From JBMONI01 sp049324575 (GTDB taxonomy: Bacteria > Omnitrophota > Omnitrophia > Omnitrophales > Aquincolibacteriaceae): 64,000 nt of DNA. The stretch lies in the NCBI GenBank assembly GCA_049324575.1, contig JBMONI010000024.1, positions 152,883 through 216,882 of the forward strand. Reading direction: 5' to 3'. Shown here one piece after another: positions 7,911-14,904 of this stretch; the first letter of the stretch is position 1; every line of letters begins with the position of its first letter. Made by a program: the position numbers and the translations under genes. A model generated the notes under the pieces. It made no database searches. It saw nothing but the letters and a program-made list of their open reading frames with translations, and was not told the DNA's origin.

Positions 7911-8420
7911 ATGAGCGCCGTGATCATGAACCTCGGGGAATGCGCTAAAACAGGCATCTTGCTTGCCTTGAAGGCGATGTTCAAGATCGAACCGAGCGAA
8001 CCCCCCGTACTCGAAATGAAGGTCGTCACACGGGTCGAGATCTGTTCGGGCCCGGAATCCTACGCCTCCCTGGTCACGCTCTCCCACGAAGAGACGAAGG
8101 CTTCGGGTTTTGTCATCCTCTACCTTCCCAAAGCGACCGGGAAAAAACTTCTCGAAAACCTCGGCATCAAAAAACCGACCGCCGAAGACGTGAAGGATAT
8201 TGCGGGGGAATTCTGCAGTATCGTGGCGGGAGTCTTTAAAGCCGAGGTCACCAAACTGGGGCTCGGCAATATGAATGTCAGCTTGCCGAAGACCTACTCC
8301 GAAGGGGTCGATCAGGAGATCCCGGGGGTCCATGTCGACACGAAATACGCAGTCTCGATCTTCCACAACGACTCGCAGCTCATGACCGTCGAAGTCGCTT
8401 TCGCCAGCGAAGGCCATTGA
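7911..8420 (+). CDS. CheX-like protein (CheC/CheX/FliY fold), likely non-catalytic
   Basis: A 169-residue protein whose second half matches CheX: DVKDIAGEFCSIVAG on the active-site helix, then VSLPKTYSEG. In CheX/CheC phosphatases this helix carries E-x2-N. Here it reads Glu100-Phe-Cys-Ser103, so the catalytic Asn is replaced. It may therefore bind a receiver without hydrolysing its phosphate, or act as a structural module. GGAGA lies at good spacing before the ATG at 7911. A GTG directly before it is an alternative. The neighbouring CheY-like gene is a natural partner candidate. Confidence 0.65.
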   Translation: MSAVIMNLGECAKTGILLALKAMFKIEPSEPPVLEMKVVTRVEICSGPESYASLVTLSHEETKASGFVILYLPKATGKKLLENLGIKKPTAEDVKDIAGEFCSIVAGVFKAEVTKLGLGNMNVSLPKTYSEGVDQEIPGVHVDTKYAVSIFHNDSQLMTVEVAFASEGH

Positions 8421-8428
8421 CCGCATCC

Positions 8429-8776
8429 CTACTTCTTGCCGGCCTTTTTCTCCTCGGGCTTCTTTTCTTCCTTTTTTTCGGTCCCCAGCACGGTGAGACC
8501 GCTCCACGAGATCCCCGTAACGGGTGAATCGCTCGGCAGCTCGACGATCATCGTACAGCGGTTCTCGTTGAACATGACGACCCCCGCGCGGATCGGGACC
8601 GGCGTTTGCCCCCAGATCTTCACTTCCCCCTCCGGAAGCGCCGCCATCAGAGGATAATGGAAAGGAAGAAGCTCGAACTCGCCCTCATCCCCGCGAACAT
8701 AGACCGAGCGGGTCTCTCCGTCATAAATGAGCGCCTGCAGACTGACCATCTGCAACCGGAAGGTCGCGACTGCCAT
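8429..8776 (-). CDS. Orphan AtpC-like (ATP synthase epsilon N-domain-like) protein
   Basis: A 115-residue protein. Residues ~8-85 resemble the beta-sandwich of the F1 epsilon subunit: a LIYDGETRSVYV start, then GDEGEFELLPFHYPLMAALPEGEVKI, which mirrors the GEEG-x-LPGH-x-PLL pattern of AtpC. The C-terminal helical hairpin of epsilon is absent and is replaced by a Lys/Glu-rich tail. No other ATP synthase gene is nearby. It begins three bases after the sulfite/nitrite reductase stop, so it is probably co-transcribed with it. Identification is by pattern only. The function is unknown. Confidence 0.5.
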   Translation of the reverse strand: MAVATFRLQMVSLQALIYDGETRSVYVRGDEGEFELLPFHYPLMAALPEGEVKIWGQTPVPIRAGVVMFNENRCTMIVELPSDSPVTGISWSGLTVLGTEKKEEKKPEEKKAGKK

Positions 8777-8779
8777 GGG

Positions 8780-10918
8780 TTAGATCGAACACCCCTTTCC
8801 GCCGCTGGGTTGCGCAAGCTCCTGAAACAACTTTTCACAAAGGCCCCAACAATCCTCGGCGAGGCCGATCATGCGGTGGGCGCTTGCTTCCCCCGCTTTT
8901 TCATTCTTGATCTGCTCAACCGCTTCCGAAAAACCGATCCATCGATCTGGGATCCTCCCGGCCCGCGCAAAAATGTTCTCGAATTCCCAAAGCGCCTGTT
9001 CAGCCGTGAAAGGGTCCACCAGATTCGCATAAAGAGGGACCCGGACCGTAAGCACGATGGCCTCATAGGCTTCGGCCCCGGCTTCGGCGAATTCCCGGCG
9101 CGCTTGCAAAGCTTGAGCCTGGGATAAGCGCTCACGAGCGGCTTCCAGAGTCGGGGATTTTTCCTGGACCGTGGCTCCCGCACATTCTCCTTTGATCCCC
9201 ATCCGCACCGCGAATTTCTCGTTCTCGTGGCCCCAATCCTGATAATACTCGGGTCCCTTTTCAAACGCCGGGACTTCTGCCAGCGGCGCCAGCTTTTCCC
9301 GGATCGTTTCCTTTCCGATCCGCGCTAGACAGGCGTTAAAGGACTCCCCGTTTTTTCGCTCGCTTTGATAGAGGCCAAGCAGGGTTTCAACGATCCGGGG
9401 ACCGTTCTTGGCCGGGAATTTCCCGATGCGCTCCCCGAAGGCGGTCTGTTCGAAATCGATCTGTCCGCCCAGAAAAAGCTCATGGGCCGGCACGGTTTTT
9501 TCGTCTTTTTTCATGGCGGCGCCCTGAAAGCCGATCGGCGCGATCCCGTGCTGCGCGCATCCGTTCGGACAGCCCGAGATCTTGACCCGGACCGAACGCG
9601 CAAGTTCCCGTAAAGGCGCCGGCGCTTGCGCGATCATGGCCGAGATCCCCGCGCCCAGCCCCTTGGCCGAAGTGATCCCGAGACGGCAGGTATCCGCTCC
9701 GGGACAGGTCGTTACATCTTCCAGCGTCTCGGCGCCGATCTCGGCAAGGCCCAGAGCTTTCAGCCGATCGTAGACTTCCGGCAACACGTTCGCGGGCACC
9801 CACGGAAGAAAAAAGTTCTGCTCCATCGAGATGCGAAGTTCTCCCGCTGAATATTCCCGCGCAAGCTGCGCAAGCGCGCGGGCCTTGTCACTCAAAATAT
9901 CGCCCAGCTTCAAACGGACATGGACGCCGGCAAACCCGGGCACTTTATGATCAAGCACGGAGTCGCGTTTCCAGGCTCGATAGCCAGGATCCGCAGGCTC
10001 GGAACAGGCCTTTCTCTGGGCCGCGTCCGGCAACGAAGGGACCGGCGTCTCACGGGCCCCGCGCAAATAATCATTCGCCTGCGGCGACAATTTCATTTTT
10101 TTTCGTTCTTCATCGACCGCGGCCCGGAACTTCTCCCACCCCATTTTCTTCACCAGAAATTTCATGCGCGCGGCCATACGGTTCTTGCGTTCACCCCAGC
10201 GGTCAAAGACCCGGATCGTCGCAACCGTCAAATTCAAAAGCTCCTCTTCCGGAAGAAAATCCGCATAGAGATATCCGAGCGAAGGCGTCGCGCCCAGCCC
10301 ACCCCCGATAAAAACACGAAAGCCCCTGCGGGCACCCTCCAGCCGCGCCTGGAATCCAAGGTCATGAAAGCGGATCCCCGCATGGTCGCGGGACGTTCCT
10401 TCAAAAGCGATCTTGAACTTGCGGCCCATCACCTGGTTGTATTTATTGCGGATGAGAAAACGGTAAAGGGCCTGGCAATAGGGCCGCACATCAAAGGGCT
10501 CCCCAGGCGCGGTCCCGGACCGGTAACTGGCCGTGATATTGCGCACCGTATTGCCGCAAGCTTCGCGCGTAGTGATGCCCGCACGGGCAAGCGCCCGGAG
10601 CATGTCGGGGCATTCTTCGAGTTTAAGATAATAAAGCTGCGCATCCTGACGCGTGGTGACATGGATGAACCCGCCTGCGTATTTTTCGGCGATCGCCGCG
10701 AGGGCCTCGAGTTGATCCGCGGTGATCATCCCGCCGGGGAACTTGATCCGCTGCATCTGTACGCCTTCCTGGCGCTGCGCATAGGTCCCGAGCTGCAAGC
10801 GGATCTTTTGCATCTTGACCTCGCCGGCCTCTCCGGCCCGGTATTTCCGAATCCAGGATTCATAGTCCGCGATCTCTTCCCGGACAAGCGATGGAAGCTC
10901 CTTTTCATTCAAGGCCAT
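8780..10918 (-). CDS. Siroheme sulfite/nitrite reductase with C-terminal helical extension
   Basis: A 712-residue protein. Residues ~1-560 contain the duplicated ferredoxin-like and siroheme domains. The shared siroheme/[4Fe-4S] site is Cys405 and Cys411 (TCPGADTCRLG) plus Cys450 and Cys454 (SGCPNGCAQHG). It should carry out the six-electron reduction of sulfite to sulfide or nitrite to ammonia, probably from ferredoxin. The substrate cannot be told by eye. Residues ~590-705 are an added helical domain with the look of a HEPN-type bundle (ARERLSQAQALQARREFAEA...), and the tail ends in a lone Cys. A strong divergent promoter lies upstream. No sulfate-activation or nitrite-transport genes are adjacent. 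Confidence 0.85.
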   Translation of the reverse strand: MALNEKELPSLVREEIADYESWIRKYRAGEAGEVKMQKIRLQLGTYAQRQEGVQMQRIKFPGGMITADQLEALAAIAEKYAGGFIHVTTRQDAQLYYLKLEECPDMLRALARAGITTREACGNTVRNITASYRSGTAPGEPFDVRPYCQALYRFLIRNKYNQVMGRKFKIAFEGTSRDHAGIRFHDLGFQARLEGARRGFRVFIGGGLGATPSLGYLYADFLPEEELLNLTVATIRVFDRWGERKNRMAARMKFLVKKMGWEKFRAAVDEERKKMKLSPQANDYLRGARETPVPSLPDAAQRKACSEPADPGYRAWKRDSVLDHKVPGFAGVHVRLKLGDILSDKARALAQLAREYSAGELRISMEQNFFLPWVPANVLPEVYDRLKALGLAEIGAETLEDVTTCPGADTCRLGITSAKGLGAGISAMIAQAPAPLRELARSVRVKISGCPNGCAQHGIAPIGFQGAAMKKDEKTVPAHELFLGGQIDFEQTAFGERIGKFPAKNGPRIVETLLGLYQSERKNGESFNACLARIGKETIREKLAPLAEVPAFEKGPEYYQDWGHENEKFAVRMGIKGECAGATVQEKSPTLEAARERLSQAQALQARREFAEAGAEAYEAIVLTVRVPLYANLVDPFTAEQALWEFENIFARAGRIPDRWIGFSEAVEQIKNEKAGEASAHRMIGLAEDCWGLCEKLFQELAQPSGGKGCSI

Positions 10919-10944
10919 AATGGATTCCCTCCTTTGTCAGCGGC

Positions 10945-10974
10945 ATTATAGCACCAGGAAATAAAGTCCTTCAA
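10945..10974 (-). promoter_or_regulatory. Strong promoter of the sulfite/nitrite reductase gene
   Basis: On the minus strand TTGAAG (10969-10974), an 18-base spacer and TATAAT (10945-10950) preceded by TGC. The -10 is perfect and the element lies ~30 bases from the start codon, where GGAGGG serves as ribosome-binding site. Confidence 0.7.
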
Positions 10975-10996
10975 TGGACGCTTCGCCTCATTTTTA

Positions 10997-11025
10997 TTGA
11001 AGTCACGGACGGAATCTGCTAACGT
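10997..11025 (+). promoter_or_regulatory. thrH promoter
   Basis: TTGAAG (10997-11002), 17-base spacer, TAACGT (11020-11025) preceded by TGC. It is divergent from the reductase promoter and 26 bases before the thrH start. Confidence 0.6.
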
Positions 11026-11050
11026 GTCGGCCTTTGGAGGGATTTTTCTG

Positions 11051-11647
11051 ATGAAGGTATGTTGTCTCGATCTGGAAGGCGTGCTGGTCCCGGAAGTATG
11101 GATCCACGTTGCCCGGAAGTTCCGGATGGATTCGCTCAAACTGACCACTCGCGATATCCCCGATTACGACCGCCTGATGCGCTACCGGCTCGCGATCCTG
11201 AAAAAAGAAGGCATCCGCCTGCGGGATATCCAAGCCGTGATCCGCACCATGTCTCCCCTCCCCGGCGCCCGGACCTTCCTTGACCGCTTGCGTGCGGAGT
11301 TCCCGGTCATCATTCTTTCGGACACTTATTACGAATTCGCCGCCCCGCTCATCCAAAAACTGGGGCGCCCCGTCCTCTTTTGCAACTGGCTCAAGACCGA
11401 CCGTAAGGGGTTTATCGCGGACTATATCCTGCGCGAGCGGGACGGAAAAAAGAAAGCGGTCCAGGGGCTGAAGAAGATCGGATTTAAGGTCTACGCCGCG
11501 GGCGACTCTTATAACGATCTCTCGATGCTAGCCGCCGCCGACCGCGGGATCCTTTTCCGCCCGCCGGCTTCTATCCGCAAAAAACTCGGCCGCCGCTTTC
11601 CCGTCACCCGCGATCACCGCTCTCTGCTGCGGGAGTTCCGCTCCTAA
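11051..11647 (+). CDS. thrH: ThrH-type phosphoserine phosphatase / homoserine phosphotransferase
   Basis: A 198-residue HAD-superfamily enzyme. The N-terminal CLDLEGVLVPE replaces the usual DxDxT with the D-x-E-G-V-L form diagnostic of ThrH. ILSDTYYEF and GDSYNDLSML are motifs II and IV. ThrH proteins remove phosphate from phosphoserine and can transfer it to homoserine, linking serine and threonine synthesis. GGAGGG precedes the ATG at 11051 by about ten bases. Its stop overlaps the convergent stop of the antiporter gene, with no room for a separate terminator. It stands alone rather than in a serine operon. Confidence 0.88.
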   Translation: MKVCCLDLEGVLVPEVWIHVARKFRMDSLKLTTRDIPDYDRLMRYRLAILKKEGIRLRDIQAVIRTMSPLPGARTFLDRLRAEFPVIILSDTYYEFAAPLIQKLGRPVLFCNWLKTDRKGFIADYILRERDGKKKAVQGLKKIGFKVYAAGDSYNDLSMLAAADRGILFRPPASIRKKLGRRFPVTRDHRSLLREFRS

Positions 11648-13407
11648 CTTTTCGGCCGAAGGCTTTCGGCCGTCCGCTCCATTCGGAGATTCTTGTTCAG
11701 GATCGCATTTTCGATCACCAGCTCGATCCGGGCGCGGATCCTGTCAAGATGGAGTTGGATCCTTTCCGGGGGAACCCGAAAAGCATTCAGGATATGGCGA
11801 TTCAGTTCGTAACTCGCCTGCCATTCCTCCATAACCACGATATCCGCACCGATCTCGTAAAGACGCGGGACGTCCCTTTCATAGCGGGTGCGCACGCCGA
11901 TCATAACATCGGAGTTCAGCCGCTGAACGACACGGATGATCTGTCCATTCCCGCTCGCATCTCCGAAGCTAACGACCATTGCGCGGGCACGCGCAATACC
12001 GGCGCGTTCAAGCACCGCAATGTTCGCCGCATCCCCGTAAATGACATCGATCGCGGCCTGGCGGGCGGCCTTGACCTTTTGCGGGTTCATCTCGATCAGA
12101 ACAAACGGGATCTTTTCCTCCCGGAACGTTTCCGCGAGATCCTTGCCCGAGGGGCCAAATCCGCAGAGAATCACATGCCCGCGATAGACAGGGCTCTCAC
12201 GCCCGCTCTTTTTACGTTGTAGCTCAACGGCCTCAAGCAGATGCGGAGCCTCGAAAAACCGGAGGATCGGTCCTACCAACTGGAACAAAAGCGGGGTCAG
12301 AAGCATCGAAATAAAAGTCACCGAGAGAAGCAGGTTGTAGAAATAAGCATTCAACACCCCGGAATCTTTCGCTGTTTCGAGCAGGATAAAAGCAAACTCT
12401 CCGACCTGGCTCAAGATCAGCCCCGTCGCCATGGCCATGCGAAGCGGGAAGCCCATCCCGTGGATCACGCCCGTCATCAGGACAAAATTCACCAGGATCA
12501 CAAGCGCAAGGGCCTTGAGAATATCGGGAAAATGCGCTAACGTAAAACGGACATCGAACAACAGTCCGATCGAAACGAAAAAGATGCTCACAAAAACATG
12601 CCGGAACGGGATCACCTCCCCGATGAAGTGATCGCCGAACTCCGTGTTGGCGAACATGACTCCGGCGAAAAACGCCCCGATGGCAAACGACAACCCAAGC
12701 TCCCCGCTCAGCCACGCCATGCCGAGACAAACAACAACTGACATCAGGAAAAAGATCTCCCGGTTGCGGGTCATCGCGACCCGCCTCAGAAAAGCCGGAA
12801 GGACCGCTTTGGCGAGCAGCACGACCATCGTCACGAACAGGAGTGATTTCAGCAATGCCAGCCCCACGGTTCCGAGCGCATGTTTTTCGAGATCTAACAT
12901 CCCGGTCGCGGGGATCATCAGAAGCACGACCGCAAAATCCTGAAAAAGAAGGATCGCAAGCGCGACCCTGCCGTACTGGCTGTCGAGTTCGCCGCGGTCC
13001 ATGAGGAATTTCAGAACGATCGCTGTGGAGCTCAAAGCGATCATCGCACCCAGGAACCCCCCGATACGGAGATCCCACCCCTGGGCCTTTGCGAAAAAAA
13101 TACCCAGGGCCGCCGACACAACGATCTGGATCGCACCGCCCACGATCCCGATTCTCCCCAATCCTTTCATCCGATCGAACGAAAGTTCGAGGCCGATCGT
13201 CAGCATCAGGAGCACAAGACCGACCCCCGCCATCTGACGAACCCGCTCGAGATCTTCGATCAACCTGAAGCCATGCGGACCGATGCAGATCCCCACCAAA
13301 AGATAGCCGAGGATCGATGGAAGCCGGAAACGCTCGAAGGAATAAGCCACGAGCGCGGCGGGGATCAGAATCATCAAAAATTCGGAGAGGAAGGAAATAT
13401 CTTCCAT
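11644..13407 (-). CDS. Kef-type monovalent cation:proton antiporter with RCK domain
   Basis: A 587-residue CPA2 antiporter. Residues 1-~385 form 12-13 membrane helices typical of the Na+/H+ exchanger fold. Residues ~415-535 are a TrkA-N/RCK Rossmann domain with the GFGPSGKDLAETF nucleotide motif, and a short helical tail follows. Such proteins exchange K+ or Na+ for H+ in the inner membrane under nucleotide control. Neither glutathione-gating ancillary proteins nor TrkA-C are evident. The transported ion is unknown. The gene converges with thrH and lies 59 bases below a receiver gene. Confidence 0.85.
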   Translation of the reverse strand: MEDISFLSEFLMILIPAALVAYSFERFRLPSILGYLLVGICIGPHGFRLIEDLERVRQMAGVGLVLLMLTIGLELSFDRMKGLGRIGIVGGAIQIVVSAALGIFFAKAQGWDLRIGGFLGAMIALSSTAIVLKFLMDRGELDSQYGRVALAILLFQDFAVVLLMIPATGMLDLEKHALGTVGLALLKSLLFVTMVVLLAKAVLPAFLRRVAMTRNREIFFLMSVVVCLGMAWLSGELGLSFAIGAFFAGVMFANTEFGDHFIGEVIPFRHVFVSIFFVSIGLLFDVRFTLAHFPDILKALALVILVNFVLMTGVIHGMGFPLRMAMATGLILSQVGEFAFILLETAKDSGVLNAYFYNLLLSVTFISMLLTPLLFQLVGPILRFFEAPHLLEAVELQRKKSGRESPVYRGHVILCGFGPSGKDLAETFREEKIPFVLIEMNPQKVKAARQAAIDVIYGDAANIAVLERAGIARARAMVVSFGDASGNGQIIRVVQRLNSDVMIGVRTRYERDVPRLYEIGADIVVMEEWQASYELNRHILNAFRVPPERIQLHLDRIRARIELVIENAILNKNLRMERTAESLRPKS

Positions 13408-13466
13408 AGATCAGGGGTCCGCCTTCTTGGGAGGAAGACGGAACGCGAACGCTCGGCGAAGCCTAT

Positions 13467-13871
13467 TCACGATACGGAACGCGAAGGCGAGAGATGTTTT
13501 TCGATCTCGCGCAGGAGGTTTTTCGCTTCGAACGGTTTGACGATAAATTCCACCACGCCACCGATCAGGAAAAATTCGCGCATATTCGCCTTCGCGGTCA
13601 GCACAATGACCGGGATCGTTCCCATCAAACCCCGTTTTTTCATCTCCTGGAGGAAAGTCCCACCGTCCATACGGGGCATTAGAATATCGAGAAGGATCAG
13701 ATCCGGCTTATCTACCGTGACGCGCTCCAGGGCTTCGATGCCGTCATAAGCCGTCAGGACTTCATAATGATTCGCTTCGAGGCGGGCCTTGATTAAATGG
13801 ACGACGCCGGGCTCATCGTCGATCACAAGGATCTTTCTCTTCAGCCGTTCCTCCATGAAATCTTTCTTCAC
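13467..13871 (-). CDS. Single-domain response regulator
   Basis: A 134-residue receiver with the acidic pair in VIDDEPG, phospho-acceptor Asp62 (LLDILMPRMDG), a Thr in VLTAKAN and the Lys of VKPFEAK. No output domain is attached. The frame opens with a GTG overlapping the DoxX stop as GTGA. An ATG five codons in (13856) is an alternative. It is probably co-transcribed with doxX, and the antiporter gene follows 59 bases later. The kinase and target are unknown. Confidence 0.8.
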   Translation of the reverse strand: MKKDFMEERLKRKILVIDDEPGVVHLIKARLEANHYEVLTAYDGIEALERVTVDKPDLILLDILMPRMDGGTFLQEMKKRGLMGTIPVIVLTAKANMREFFLIGGVVEFIVKPFEAKNLLREIEKHLSPSRSVS

Positions 13872-14308
13872 TGCTCCTTTTTACAGCATGGCGCCGGAGC
13901 GGACCGCTCCGCCGGCGGCTTTAAAAACCGGTCCAAACTCAGATCGCCGGGCCCACAAAGCACGAGCGCCCCCGCCATCACCCAGTAAGCCAAAGCCAGT
14001 TCTTTCGCGGAAAACGGATCGGCCGCGTGATGGACAAAAGCCGCAACGGACATCGTGATCAACACCAAAAGAGCCGCAAGACGGGTTGCCAGGCCGAGGG
14101 CCAGTAAGATCCCCCCGAGAAATTCCGAGAGGGCCGCGGCCCAGGCGAATAGTTCAGGAAGCGGAGTCCCCATCGCGGCCACCGCCGAAGTAAAACCCGT
14201 CATCCCGCCCGAGAAGATCTTTGCATAGCCGTGCGTGGCAATACCCGCCCCCATCAGGACACGAAGCCACAAAAGCCCTGCGTTCCGGAAACAGTCACCG
14301 CATTGCAT
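13868..14308 (-). CDS. DoxX family membrane protein
   Basis: A 146-residue protein with four membrane helices in the DoxX arrangement: LLWLRVLMGAGIATHGYAKIF in helix 1, EFLGGILLALGLATRLAAL in helix 3, and a final helix with GALVLCGPGDLSLDRFL. The C-terminal tail carries a CC pair. The family is linked loosely to redox or sulfur metabolism and membrane stress. AAGGAGG precedes the ATG. It is the first gene of a short operon with the receiver. Confidence 0.8.
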   Translation of the reverse strand: MQCGDCFRNAGLLWLRVLMGAGIATHGYAKIFSGGMTGFTSAVAAMGTPLPELFAWAAALSEFLGGILLALGLATRLAALLVLITMSVAAFVHHAADPFSAKELALAYWVMAGALVLCGPGDLSLDRFLKPPAERSAPAPCCKKEQ

Positions 14309-14382
14309 GTTTTCCTCCTTGAACCTGAGTCCAAAATAACATATTTAAACAAGCCCCTGCAACAACGACCTTGCCGGCAGTC

Positions 14383-14904
14383 CTAACCGCGCCGAGCCCC
14401 CAGCAGGAAGAAACTGTTTTCCTGCTCCGGGGTGCGTTTCAGATAAAGGGTGTACCGCCCTTCCGGCTCCTCTTCGGTGATCTTGAGCCCGAAAGTCTTT
14501 TCCGGATCGTGCACGGCAACGCTGATCCATCCTTTCTCGACGAGCTTGGCCGGATCGGAGAAGTCCATGGTAAGGATCTTCAAGATCTGCCGCTTTGAAA
14601 GCGCTTCGGCCGCCTGGTCGAACTTGGAAGGCCCGCCGGAACGTTCCTGGGTAAATTCTCCTTTCGTCACCCGTTCGATCGCGAACAGAACAGCATAACG
14701 CATCGGCTCATTTCCAGCCGACAAAGGGACCGCATCGACCGTGATCCCCGGAACGACAACGCGGATAAGAATCGGCTGAACTTTTAAGGCGACATCCGCT
14801 TCCCGCCAAAGCCCGCCGGAAGCACCTCCTCCCGCACAGCCCGAATAGAAAATCGCCCCTCCCAAAAAAAAGGCGCCAAGCCATCTCCCGTATTTAATCT
14901 TCAT
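14383..14904 (-). CDS. Hypothetical lipoprotein
   Basis: A 173-residue protein with a signal peptide ending in the lipobox FYSGC, so it should be lipid-anchored. The mature part holds two beta-rich stretches, around ILIRVVVPGITVDAVPLSAG and the end (EEPEGRYTLYLKRTP). No family was recognised. The ATG at 14904 (MKIKYGRW) gives a proper signal peptide, while the longer reading frame would bury it. It overlaps the end of the MMPL transporter gene by 11 bases, hinting that it may assist that transporter at the envelope. Confidence 0.65.
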   Translation of the reverse strand: MKIKYGRWLGAFFLGGAIFYSGCAGGGASGGLWREADVALKVQPILIRVVVPGITVDAVPLSAGNEPMRYAVLFAIERVTKGEFTQERSGGPSKFDQAAEALSKRQILKILTMDFSDPAKLVEKGWISVAVHDPEKTFGLKITEEEPEGRYTLYLKRTPEQENSFFLLGARRG

